Of a DNA stretch of 15,898 bases, positions 6,564 through 14,629 are shown piece after piece. Source of the stretch: Sphingomonadales bacterium (lineage in GTDB: Bacteria > Bacteroidota > Bacteroidia > UBA7662). The notes under the pieces were generated by a model. The model worked only from the letters and a program-made list of their open reading frames with translations. It did no database searches and was not told where the DNA came from. Where the stretch lies: NCBI GenBank assembly GCA_016872225.1, contig VHAW01000024.1:1-15898 (forward strand), written 5' to 3'. The first letter of the stretch is position 1. Each line of letters opens with the position of its first letter. Made by a program: the position numbers and the translations under genes.

Positions 6564-7571
6564 ATGACGAGTGACAAAAAGGTCTTGAAAGTTGCGGTCA
6601 TCGGGGGAGGCTCTTGGGCCACTGCCCTCGTGAAGGTCTTGTCGGACAACCAAGTACCCTTGGTATGGTGGATGAGGGACAAGGAGGTCATGGCCTATGT
6701 TCAGCAGCACCACCGAAATCCCCATTATTTGAGTGATGTAAACCTTCAATTGAAACGAGGTGCGCTGCAACCGGATTTGCGAAAGGCTATCGTTTCGGCC
6801 GAGGTTGTGATTCTTGCGGTGCCTGCGGCTTTTCTTGGGGGGGCCCTGGCTTCGTTGTCCGAGAATGACTTTGATGGCAAAATAGTGTTATCAGCAATCA
6901 AAGGCATGGTGCCTGGAGAAAACCTGTTGATTGGACAATTCTTGCAGAAATATTTTCGTGTAACCGAGCAGCGTTTTATGGTGATTAGCGGTCCTTGTCA
7001 TGCGGAGGAAGTGGCTGCTGAGAAATTGTCTTTCCTGACCTTGGCGGCCTCCCATCCGGAACTGGCTTTACCACTCGTTCCGATGTTCAAGAATCGTTAC
7101 ATGAATATGCGGGTTTCTGATGATCCATCCGGTAGCGAATATGCTTCAGTCATGAAGAACATTTATGCCATTTCCGGAGGTATTGCCCACGGCTTGGGCT
7201 ACGGGGATAATTTCATGGCTGTTTTGGTCTCCAATGCCATCATTGAGCTTGAATCTTTTCTGGGAGTGGTGTACCCCAAACGCAGGGACATTAAAGGGTC
7301 TGCTTATCTGGGTGATTTGTTAGTGACAGCGTATTCGCAGTTTTCGCGAAACCGATCTTTCGGCGCCATGTTGGGCAAAGGGTATTCGGTGCGATCTGCC
7401 CAACTGGAGATGAATATGGTGGCGGAAGGGTATTACAGCGCCCGTGCAGTTCATGAACTTAACAAATTGCACAAATGCTCTATTCCTATTGCCGCTATGA
7501 TTTACAGCATTTTGTACGAAGCAGTTCCGGCTCGTGCAGGGATGATTCAACTTCAAAGCCAATTGTATTGA
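6564..7571 (+). CDS. gpsA: NAD(P)-dependent glycerol-3-phosphate dehydrogenase
   Basis: Reduces dihydroxyacetone phosphate to sn-glycerol 3-phosphate, the entry step of phospholipid synthesis, in the cytoplasm. The dinucleotide motif GGGSWA is at residues 14-19. AIKG (111-114), SGPCHAEEVA (142-151), the catalytic lysine K198 in VMKNIYAISGG, and GDLLVTAYSQFSRNRSFG (250-267) are all present. The length of 335 residues matches the family. I chose ATG 6564. A TTG five codons upstream (6549) would also keep frame and start three bases after the hlyD stop, but ATG gives the usual short lead into the Rossmann strand. The gene sits within an envelope-protein run 18 bases after hlyD, and nothing suggests a functional link beyond co-transcription. 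Confidence 0.94.
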   Translation: MTSDKKVLKVAVIGGGSWATALVKVLSDNQVPLVWWMRDKEVMAYVQQHHRNPHYLSDVNLQLKRGALQPDLRKAIVSAEVVILAVPAAFLGGALASLSENDFDGKIVLSAIKGMVPGENLLIGQFLQKYFRVTEQRFMVISGPCHAEEVAAEKLSFLTLAASHPELALPLVPMFKNRYMNMRVSDDPSGSEYASVMKNIYAISGGIAHGLGYGDNFMAVLVSNAIIELESFLGVVYPKRRDIKGSAYLGDLLVTAYSQFSRNRSFGAMLGKGYSVRSAQLEMNMVAEGYYSARAVHELNKLHKCSIPIAAMIYSILYEAVPARAGMIQLQSQLY

Positions 7572-7581
7572 TATTTACTGC

Positions 7582-8634
7582 ATGAAATATGTTATAATAT
7601 TTTTCAGGTCGTCTTTGGGGATGAAGCTTTGGGGAATGACCCTTTGCATGCTCATGGGTACGGTGAGACTTGCAGAGGCGCAATTGTTGCCGGCTTTTGG
7701 TCGTAGCCGTATCGGAACCTCTGGTTTTCAATTTCTCAAAATTCAACCGGACGCACGCTCCGCGGCGATGGCGGGCAATGCCATCAATTTGGTCAATGAG
7801 CCGGGAGTAATGTTTTGGAATCCCGCTGGATTGGTATACGGAGTGGATCGGCCATGGTCAGGGCAGGTCAATCACCTCGCCTACTGGTCGGGCATACGGA
7901 TGCAATCGGCTGCCTTGGCAAGGCGGTGGGGTTCCGGGGAGGTGATGGCCTTTGGTTTAAGGCATTTGCAGACCGGTGCTATGCCGGTGACCACAGAATT
8001 TCAGCCGATGGGTACGGGGCAGACTTTCAATGCCACCAACACCAGCATGGGATTGGCCTACGCTCGTTCGCTTACCGATCGTTTCGCATTAGGCTTGTCA
8101 TTGAATTGGATTTACGAGCAGATGCCGGATTGGCGGGTCCATAACGCCACGGTGGACATGGGATTTCGCTACGATATTGGCTGGCGTGAAATGCGCCTTG
8201 CCGTGGGGATTAACCACTTCGGAATGAATGTGACCCCGCAAGGGCGGTTGCTGCGACCTTCTCTTTCCCGCACCGATACCCTCAGCACTTTCGAATCTAT
8301 TGCTCCCCCTACTGTGTTACGACTTGGTTTGTCGGGATTGATTTACCGCGAAGCAGAACACAAGATCGATGGTGTTGTGCAGCTTAATCACCCTACCGAC
8401 CAGGCCGAAAGCTTAGGGGCGGCGATGGAGTACAGCTACAGGGATTTGATGTTTGTGCGATGCGGTTACGAACATCAACCTGGGGTGGGGCAATGGCCTT
8501 CTTGGGGATTGGGCTGGAGTCTGCCTCGCTCTTTTGGGAACTTGCGTTTGGATTATGCCTTTGCGGGCAGGCAAGGTTTAGGCCCTGTCCACAGGCTTGG
8601 TGTGATGGTGGCCTGGGGTCGAGTTAACGATTGA
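7582..8634 (+). CDS. PorV/PorQ-family outer-membrane barrel protein
   Basis: A 350-residue protein that resembles the PorV/PorQ family after its signal peptide. The key words are GTSGFQFLKIQPDARSAAMAG and the NEPGVMFWNPAGL motif, followed by alternating amphipathic strands typical of an FadL-like barrel. In Bacteroidota some members serve the type IX secretion system, while many paralogues have no assigned role. I see no residues that mark this as true PorV or PorQ. Two starts are possible. ATG 7582 is 10 bases after gpsA. ATG 7621 gives a cleaner signal peptide (MKLWGMTLCM..., with cleavage after AEA before QLLP). The gene is followed 28 bases later by a propeller lipoprotein, and both probably act at the outer membrane. 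Confidence 0.82.
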   Translation: MKYVIIFFRSSLGMKLWGMTLCMLMGTVRLAEAQLLPAFGRSRIGTSGFQFLKIQPDARSAAMAGNAINLVNEPGVMFWNPAGLVYGVDRPWSGQVNHLAYWSGIRMQSAALARRWGSGEVMAFGLRHLQTGAMPVTTEFQPMGTGQTFNATNTSMGLAYARSLTDRFALGLSLNWIYEQMPDWRVHNATVDMGFRYDIGWREMRLAVGINHFGMNVTPQGRLLRPSLSRTDTLSTFESIAPPTVLRLGLSGLIYREAEHKIDGVVQLNHPTDQAESLGAAMEYSYRDLMFVRCGYEHQPGVGQWPSWGLGWSLPRSFGNLRLDYAFAGRQGLGPVHRLGVMVAWGRVND

Positions 8635-8662
8635 ATTTTCTAAAATCGTAATCTAAAATCAA

Positions 8663-9901
8663 ATGATAATGAGATGCCAGATACGTGTTATGGTATTGTG
8701 TTTCCTGTTGACAGTCCTAGGCGCCTGCGATTTTATACTGGGGACAAGGCAGGATGAAACAGTGGATGAAATTTTCGAACAGGGAGCCATTGATCCCACT
8801 GCGGTCCAAAGTGTGGTCGGTTATGTTCCGGTCTTGCCGGTTTGGGATCAATTTGTATCTCCAACGGATGTATGGGTGGGCTACGATGAGATGGTTTACG
8901 TCACCGATGCCCAAGGAGTCCATGTGCTGGATCTCAAAGGGGAACGTTTCCAAACCATTCCTATTCCTGGAGCGACCAAGGTCACCCAAGATTTACGGCT
9001 GCACACTTACGTACTTGGTCGATTGGATACCCTGATCGACAGCTCAGGCATTCCGGTACGCCGCAACCTTGCGGCGGTTTATGTCCTCGAACGCAGTGCC
9101 ACAGCCCAGCCGGTCTTTCTCGATACCTTGGTGCACCCTTTCAATGATTTGAGTCGTAGCAATACCAATTTTCGCGGAAAATTTGACGAGCAGGTACAAT
9201 ACACCGGGATCGCTTGCCTGGGGGATCACGGATTTTACTTGGCCAGAAGGGGTCCCTCGAACAATACCTTATCCGCTGCAGCTCCCGACCATGCGGTATT
9301 GGTATTCAGACCTGATCGTTCCAATAACGGATATGTGCCCGGTCTCAATCCATCGCTGTCTGGCCTCAAATCAGCAATGGCGCCAGCAGGTTTATGCGGC
9401 TTAATTGGCCCTCCGCAACTTGTTTTTGGAATGAATCCCTCCAGGGATTTTATCTTGCTGCAGTCCGCGACCCAAGCTGAGTATAAGGTTCTGTGGATAC
9501 GATCCACCGAGAATCCCGAAGTTGGGACCTTGTATTCCGAAAATCAGACGCTGGTGCAATTTGACCGAACCAAAGCGAGTCGATTCATGTACGAGCCGTT
9601 TCGATTTACGGCTCCTGCTGATGTCTGTGTGGCCCCGGACGAGACAGGATACCTCTTTGTGGTGGATGCTGTCCGCGATTCCTTGTACCAATTCACCTCC
9701 AAGGGTTATGAAGGGGTGAATCCTCCTCCAAGTTCCGGGTTGACCCGACAGGTCAAGGCATCTTTTGGCGGCAGAGGATCCGGGCCTTTCCAGTTCAAAG
9801 CCCCTAGCGGGGTGGCCTATTTTCGCCGAACAGTATATGTGGCGGATAAGGGTAATCACCGCATCATGCGTTACAAATTAAGTTCAGACCTTGAACGATA
9901 A
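8663..9901 (+). CDS. Lipoprotein with NHL-type beta-propeller
   Basis: A 412-residue protein with a lipoprotein signal peptide and lipobox LGAC, placing the lipidated cysteine at residue 22. The mature part looks like a beta-propeller. An early blade reads FVSPTDVWVGYDEMVYVTD (about 64-82). The last 100 residues hold APADVCVAPDETGYLFVVD and a clear NHL blade (SGVAYFRRTVYVADKGNHRIMRYK, about 382-405), preceded by the typical GGRGSGPFQFKAP lead-in. NHL propellers usually mediate protein, glycan or ligand binding, and I cannot infer a ligand. No type IX C-terminal sorting domain is evident. It lies between the PorV/PorQ-like gene and the GIN-domain gene with gaps of 28 and 35 bases, which suggests shared expression. 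Confidence 0.8.
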   Translation: MIMRCQIRVMVLCFLLTVLGACDFILGTRQDETVDEIFEQGAIDPTAVQSVVGYVPVLPVWDQFVSPTDVWVGYDEMVYVTDAQGVHVLDLKGERFQTIPIPGATKVTQDLRLHTYVLGRLDTLIDSSGIPVRRNLAAVYVLERSATAQPVFLDTLVHPFNDLSRSNTNFRGKFDEQVQYTGIACLGDHGFYLARRGPSNNTLSAAAPDHAVLVFRPDRSNNGYVPGLNPSLSGLKSAMAPAGLCGLIGPPQLVFGMNPSRDFILLQSATQAEYKVLWIRSTENPEVGTLYSENQTLVQFDRTKASRFMYEPFRFTAPADVCVAPDETGYLFVVDAVRDSLYQFTSKGYEGVNPPPSSGLTRQVKASFGGRGSGPFQFKAPSGVAYFRRTVYVADKGNHRIMRYKLSSDLER

Positions 9902-9936
9902 ACGTTATTTCTACGTTAATTAAGAAATTTTTAAAA

Positions 9937-11553
9937 ATGAACACAATAAAAAGTAATATCCAAACTTGGGCTCTCTTAATAAGAAAAGGAATCGTTTCAA
10001 AATGTTTTTCGAAGCGAATGGCCAGCATGATGGTCTTTTTATTGGTTATCTTTTCAGGTAATCTATCGACAGCCAAGTCTGTTGTTGATCCCATCTGGAA
10101 GCGAATTGAAATCACAAATGCTTCTAGAGTTACCATTGTCCAAGGCGAAAATTGTATGATTTGGATTGATGGCAAGGAATTTCCTATAAGTTCGAAAGAT
10201 AGTGTTCCTAATGGTGAAAAAGTTTTGGAGATTGATAGCGAGTGGATTCGTGTCCGAAAATTTTCAGTAAAGGAAATTAAAATTCAGCAACCACAACTTA
10301 GTGAAATTCAAATCAAAGGCGTAGTATCGCTTCAAAGCGAAGGCATTTTGCGTTGTAATTTATTGAGAATTGGAATTAGCGGTGTAGGAAATATAAATCT
10401 TAATTTGGATGCTGAAGAAATTTTAGCAGACGTAAATGGTATTGGTCGTTTGGTTCTCAAGGGGCAATCCGCCAAAGTAAGATTTGACATCAATGGCCCG
10501 GGAATTATTGATGCCAAAGCTCTTATAACACGTCAAGCCAAAGTCTTTATTGATGGCCTGGGGCTTTGTAAATTAGATGTTACAGATTCCCTTTATGCGG
10601 ATATTAGTGGTGGCGGGAGCATACGATATCGAAAAGAGCCCCCGTATTTAGTTAACCGTATATCAGGCCTGGGTTCCATGGCGGCATGGGAAACCGATGA
10701 TTCGTCTAACGAAATGAATGATTCGAAAACATCGATAGATTCCTTGGCTCCTTCCCTTGGTTCCCCGTCAGATTTCAAATCAAATGATCTTAATAGTTCA
10801 GATTCAAAACGAAATGCAGGTGATTTTTGGGCAGGTCGCCGTATGCATGAGCCACGGATGCCGTTCTTGGAATTAGGTCTTGCTCATTGGGTTGACCGTG
10901 GGGGAGGCTCGTTGCAAAGTCAGTGGAATTCATCCCCTGAACCCTATGGCATTTTAGCGGCTGAATCCGATAAATCTTGGTTTTTGAATTGGTCAACCCC
11001 ATTACAGGTTCAGGGCTGTTTGTATCGTTCCACAAAAGAGAACTCAAAGGACTCCCTAAAAGGAGTTTCGATATGGGCAAGAGGCGCTTTGGTTCTGTCC
11101 TATCAGAGTTTTCGATTTGAAGATAATCTTGTGTTGGGAAAGGATCGAAACAGCGCTGGAGAATGGGGATTACATGTCAGCCGTGTGGATACTCCTGGCA
11201 GTCCGCGCTTTGACCGGTCACGTTTGGAAAATTTGCAGATTCAAATTCCCTTAATGATTCATCTCCATAGGGCTGTGAGGCCTCACAAAGGTTGGCATGT
11301 GGGAGGTGGCATTGTTCCTGGGATTCGCCTTTGGTCAAGGTCTTTAAACCGCTACCGAGATGATGGGGGCCGAGTGGAAATGTACCGAACAGGTAATTTT
11401 TATCTTAACCCGTTTTCGTTGGCCCTTCGCTCCGAAATAGGCCGTGGTCGATTCCGGATGTTCACGCAATACTCTGTAAATTCGATGTTCCGTGCCGGTT
11501 ATGGACCCCGTATAAATCGTGTGGATTTAGGGGTTACCTTGTTGAGTTACTAA
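9937..11553 (+). CDS. GIN-domain (DUF2807-like) protein fused to a probable outer-membrane beta-barrel
   Basis: A 538-residue envelope protein. A signal peptide covers MASMMVFLLVIFSGNLSTA (about 28-46). ATG 10018 would start there directly, whereas ATG 9937 adds a 27-residue charged lead. Residues about 140-250 form a regular ladder in which an (I/V)xGxG turn recurs at 147, 166, 185, 205, 223 and 242, so the period is 18-20 residues. This matches the GIN-type beta-solenoid of DUF2807, a domain of unknown role often called a putative adhesin head. A linker rich in Ser, Asp and Asn (about 252-295) follows. The C-terminal ~240 residues have alternating polar/hydrophobic strands, several G-x-aromatic turns, and end in LGVTLLSY with a terminal aromatic, suggesting a barrel. 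The first half is markedly AT-rich compared with neighbouring genes. The function is not known. Confidence 0.7.
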   Translation: MNTIKSNIQTWALLIRKGIVSKCFSKRMASMMVFLLVIFSGNLSTAKSVVDPIWKRIEITNASRVTIVQGENCMIWIDGKEFPISSKDSVPNGEKVLEIDSEWIRVRKFSVKEIKIQQPQLSEIQIKGVVSLQSEGILRCNLLRIGISGVGNINLNLDAEEILADVNGIGRLVLKGQSAKVRFDINGPGIIDAKALITRQAKVFIDGLGLCKLDVTDSLYADISGGGSIRYRKEPPYLVNRISGLGSMAAWETDDSSNEMNDSKTSIDSLAPSLGSPSDFKSNDLNSSDSKRNAGDFWAGRRMHEPRMPFLELGLAHWVDRGGGSLQSQWNSSPEPYGILAAESDKSWFLNWSTPLQVQGCLYRSTKENSKDSLKGVSIWARGALVLSYQSFRFEDNLVLGKDRNSAGEWGLHVSRVDTPGSPRFDRSRLENLQIQIPLMIHLHRAVRPHKGWHVGGGIVPGIRLWSRSLNRYRDDGGRVEMYRTGNFYLNPFSLALRSEIGRGRFRMFTQYSVNSMFRAGYGPRINRVDLGVTLLSY

Positions 11554-11587
11554 GGCTGTAACATGGGTATTTAACCAATAATTTTGA
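11554..11587. other. Convergent intergenic gap without visible terminator
   Basis: The plus-strand run and the minus-strand uvrB end 34 bases apart. I find no stem followed by a T-run on either strand, so termination here may be Rho-dependent, or the transcripts may overlap antisense. Confidence 0.4.
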
Positions 11588-13759
11588 TCAAGTTTTTGGC
11601 GATTTTATATTTGTCGAATTCTCTATTTCTTTGATTTGATCCCTTAGCTTGGCGGCGAGCAGGAAATCCATATCCTTGGCAGCCTGGTTCATTTGTTTGC
11701 GCAGATCGCGTAAGTTTTGCTTGGAAAGGACAATTGATTTATGGAATTCTGTTGGAGGGGAAGAAGCTGGAGGGGCCTCCATTTGGGGGCGACCAAGAAT
11801 TTCGGGTTCACGAAGAATGGGCTGAACGAAACCGTCTGCTGCATGAGAGATCCCAAGTTCATCGCGGTATATCGCAGGCCTGGCTTCGGCTTGCCGTATA
11901 TCCAGCAGAGCACTTTGATGCATAATTTCTTCGAGACTTTTGCGAATACTGCGAGGGATGATGCCGTGCTCGGCATTGTAGGTCATTTGCTTCTCCCGAC
12001 GACGGTTGCATTCCTTAATGGTGGCGTCCATGGATCCGGTAAGGCGGTCTGCATAAAATATAACACGACCTTTTTCGTGACGGGCAGCCCGACCAGCGGT
12101 TTGGGTAAGGGATTTGTAATTGCGAAGGAATCCCTCTTTGTCCGCATCCATGATAGCGACTAAGGTAACTTCCGGCAAGTCCAACCCTTCGCGTAACAAA
12201 TTTACGCCAATCAAAACTTCGATCTGACCCAAACGCAGGTCTCTCAGGATTTCCACCCTTTCGAGGGTTTCGACTCCGCTGTGCAGATAAGTGCACAAGA
12301 CCCCAGCGCGGGTGAGGTATTTGGCGAGCTCTTCCGCCATCCGTTTGGTCAAGGTAGTTACCAAAACCCTGTTCCCTTGGGATCGGGTTTTTTGGATTTC
12401 CTCCATCAAGTCATCCACTTGGTTGGCGACAGGTCGAATTTCGATCGGCGGATCCAAAAGGCCGGTGGGACGAACCAATTGTTCCACAATAATGCCCTGG
12501 CTTTGCTGCAATTCAAAATCCCCGGGGGTTGCACTGAGGTAAATCACCTGCGGAATAATGTTTTCGAATTCTCCGAAGGTCAAGGGTCGATTGTCCAATG
12601 CCGCTGGAAGACGGAAGCCGTATTCAACTAAGTTTAATTTACGGCTACGGTCTCCGCCGTACATTGCACGGACCTGCGGCAGGGTTTGATGGCTTTCGTC
12701 CACTAACAACAGAAAATCGGAGGGAAAATAATCCAATAAGCAGAAAGGCCGTTGCCCAGGATTCCGTCGATCCATGTAGCGGGAATAGTTTTCAATCCCG
12801 GAACAATACCCGAGCTCTCGGATCATTTCCACATCGAAGGTGACACGGTCTTCGATGCGCCTGGCTTCCTCCATTTTCCCTTCCTGCTTGAAATGCTCCA
12901 CTTGGCCAACCATGTCTTGCTGGATTTCCAAAAGGATGTCGCTGAGTTCATGGCGCGAGGTCACATAATTGGAGGCTGGGAACAAGGCGAGATGGTCCAA
13001 AGGTTCGCCGTTTCGTCCGCTTACCGGATCCAATTGGTGGAAGGAAACGATGCGAAGGCCATCCCAGCCAATGCGGTAGGCATAATCGGTATAGGCCGGA
13101 AAGACATCCATGACTTCCCCGCGAATGCGGAAGGTCCCGCGGGTTAATTCATGGAGTGCCCTGGAATACATAATATCGACGAGCTTGTTCATTAACCTTT
13201 CTTGGGTCAAGGTCTCCCCGCGGCTAAGACGAATGACTTTGTCGGTATAATCGGCCGGATTGCCCATACCGTAGATGCAGGATACGGAGGCTACGACCAA
13301 CACATCGCGACGCCCGGACATCAGCGAAGAGGTGGTGCGAAGACGTAGTTTCTCAATTTCGTCGTTGATGGAAAGATCCTTCTCGATGTAGGTGTTGGTG
13401 GTAGGCAGGTAGGCCTCGGGCTGGTAATAATCGTAATACGATACGAAGTATTCCACCGCATTTTCGGGAAAAAATTGTCGAAATTCACCATATAACTGAG
13501 CAACTAAAGTTTTGTTATGCGTCAATACCAAGGTTGGTTTTTGGACGGCCTCTACGACCTTGGCCATGGTGAAGGTCTTCCCAGACCCCGTCACCCCCAA
13601 CAAGACTTGGGCGGGATCTCCACGCTCGATACCTTCGCTTAATTGCGCAATGGCTGTGGGTTGGTCCCCGGACGGTTCAAATTCTGAAACAACGCGGAAG
13701 GGCATACTGGGAGAAAATCTTTTGAATTCTTGGACGAAGGTATCTTCGGAATGGGTCAT
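11588..13759 (-). CDS. uvrB: UvrABC excinuclease subunit B
   Basis: Damage-verifying helicase-like subunit of nucleotide excision repair. It is loaded by UvrA and recruits UvrC. At 723 residues it is somewhat longer than the common 660-690. Walker A GVTGSGKT is at 55-62, the beta-hairpin region YYDYYQPEAYLP at about 109-119, and the Walker B-like DESH at 354-357. Later come the helicase motifs GVNLLREGLDLPEV and QTAGRAARH and the UvrB tail EEHGII-type segment (NAEHGIIPRSIRKS). The C-terminal UVR motif that contacts UvrC lies at about 680-714. The extra length is mostly a Pro/Ala/Glu-rich linker before the UVR motif. It is the last gene of the comA-DUF368-aroE-uvrB run, 18 bases after aroE. 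Confidence 0.98.
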   Translation of the reverse strand: MTHSEDTFVQEFKRFSPSMPFRVVSEFEPSGDQPTAIAQLSEGIERGDPAQVLLGVTGSGKTFTMAKVVEAVQKPTLVLTHNKTLVAQLYGEFRQFFPENAVEYFVSYYDYYQPEAYLPTTNTYIEKDLSINDEIEKLRLRTTSSLMSGRRDVLVVASVSCIYGMGNPADYTDKVIRLSRGETLTQERLMNKLVDIMYSRALHELTRGTFRIRGEVMDVFPAYTDYAYRIGWDGLRIVSFHQLDPVSGRNGEPLDHLALFPASNYVTSRHELSDILLEIQQDMVGQVEHFKQEGKMEEARRIEDRVTFDVEMIRELGYCSGIENYSRYMDRRNPGQRPFCLLDYFPSDFLLLVDESHQTLPQVRAMYGGDRSRKLNLVEYGFRLPAALDNRPLTFGEFENIIPQVIYLSATPGDFELQQSQGIIVEQLVRPTGLLDPPIEIRPVANQVDDLMEEIQKTRSQGNRVLVTTLTKRMAEELAKYLTRAGVLCTYLHSGVETLERVEILRDLRLGQIEVLIGVNLLREGLDLPEVTLVAIMDADKEGFLRNYKSLTQTAGRAARHEKGRVIFYADRLTGSMDATIKECNRRREKQMTYNAEHGIIPRSIRKSLEEIMHQSALLDIRQAEARPAIYRDELGISHAADGFVQPILREPEILGRPQMEAPPASSPPTEFHKSIVLSKQNLRDLRKQMNQAAKDMDFLLAAKLRDQIKEIENSTNIKSPKT

Positions 13760-13777
13760 TGGGATTTCAGCGCAGGA

Positions 13778-14596
13778 TTAGGCCAGCCAGAAATCCACCG
13801 AAGCTATGGCTTGTTCCTCCAACATCGCCCAACCGCCCAATACCTGAGCTCCACGCTCTGCGCATTGATCGAGAAAAAGGGTTCGTTCAGGGCGATAAAT
13901 CAGGTCCATCACCCGATGATGCGGGCCAATCCCCTCCATGGCTTGGGGAGGCAATGGGGGGACTGCGGAAACTTTGGGCCACATACCGACCGGGGTGCAT
14001 TGAATGATGAGTGGATTTCGGCTTATTAGGGTCGCATCTGCTTCTTCCCAGATTCTATGGGATCTTTCGGGATTGTTATGATGCCCGGTGGGGAGGGTTC
14101 GGCACAACGTTGTGCATAAAACCTTCCTTTGATTGCACGCGAAGCGCACCGCTTTTGAAGCGCCTCCGTTGCCCATAATTAGTGCGGGACCTTGGATGCG
14201 GTTCTGGGTAAGAATGGATAAGGCTGCAGCAAAGCCTTGGGCATCGGTATTATGGCCGATCACTCTATTGAATTGCCCCGATGAATCGCGCAATAAGCGT
14301 ACGCAATTCACAGCTTCGCAGGCCGTGGCCTCCTCGCTTAAAGACCAAGCAGTATTCTTCGCTGATTTGCATACGATCTCCTCGTATACCTTGATTTTAT
14401 AAGGTAGTGTAACATTGAATCCCATCAAATGGGGGTGTTCATGGGCCAAAACCTCAATGCCGGGATACAGGGGGTATTCCAACAAGCGGTAGGTAAAGGC
14501 TAAGTGGCGCTCTGCAAAAATTCGACCCATCAAGGCAGGTGACGCGGAATGTCCCAACGGCCACCCAAGAACCCCGTAACAATACTCTGAAGACAT
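13778..14596 (-). CDS. aroE: Shikimate dehydrogenase
   Basis: Reduces 3-dehydroshikimate to shikimate with NADPH in aromatic amino-acid and folate precursor synthesis. With ATG 14596 it has 272 residues, the usual length. GWPLGHSASP (11-20) binds substrate. K67 in NVTLPYK and D118 in GHNTDAQG are the catalytic pair. GNGGAS (142-147) is the dinucleotide loop, and CRT (165-167) stands where NRT usually selects NADPH. TPVGM is at 201-205. A TTG eight codons upstream (14620) would also work and shortens the gap to the preceding gene from 33 to 9 bases. The C for N change in the NRT motif is mild, since R and T are kept. It lies in an operon-like run with uvrB downstream. Confidence 0.95.
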   Translation of the reverse strand: MSSEYCYGVLGWPLGHSASPALMGRIFAERHLAFTYRLLEYPLYPGIEVLAHEHPHLMGFNVTLPYKIKVYEEIVCKSAKNTAWSLSEEATACEAVNCVRLLRDSSGQFNRVIGHNTDAQGFAAALSILTQNRIQGPALIMGNGGASKAVRFACNQRKVLCTTLCRTLPTGHHNNPERSHRIWEEADATLISRNPLIIQCTPVGMWPKVSAVPPLPPQAMEGIGPHHRVMDLIYRPERTLFLDQCAERGAQVLGGWAMLEEQAIASVDFWLA

Positions 14597-14629
14597 GGAA
14601 TAATCGGTTAAACCCTGCAAAAGGTAGGC

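Noticed and set aside
6837..6843. Run of seven G in gpsA considered as a phase-variable tract
   Set aside because: It encodes conserved glycines in a metabolic enzyme expected to be essential, so switching it off would make little sense, and the run is short.
11554..11587. Bidirectional terminator between the convergent genes
   Set aside because: I could not find an inverted repeat with adjacent T-runs in the 34 bases.
12015..12296. Open frames on both strands within uvrB
   Set aside because: uvrB is unambiguous along its whole length, so these are frame shadows.
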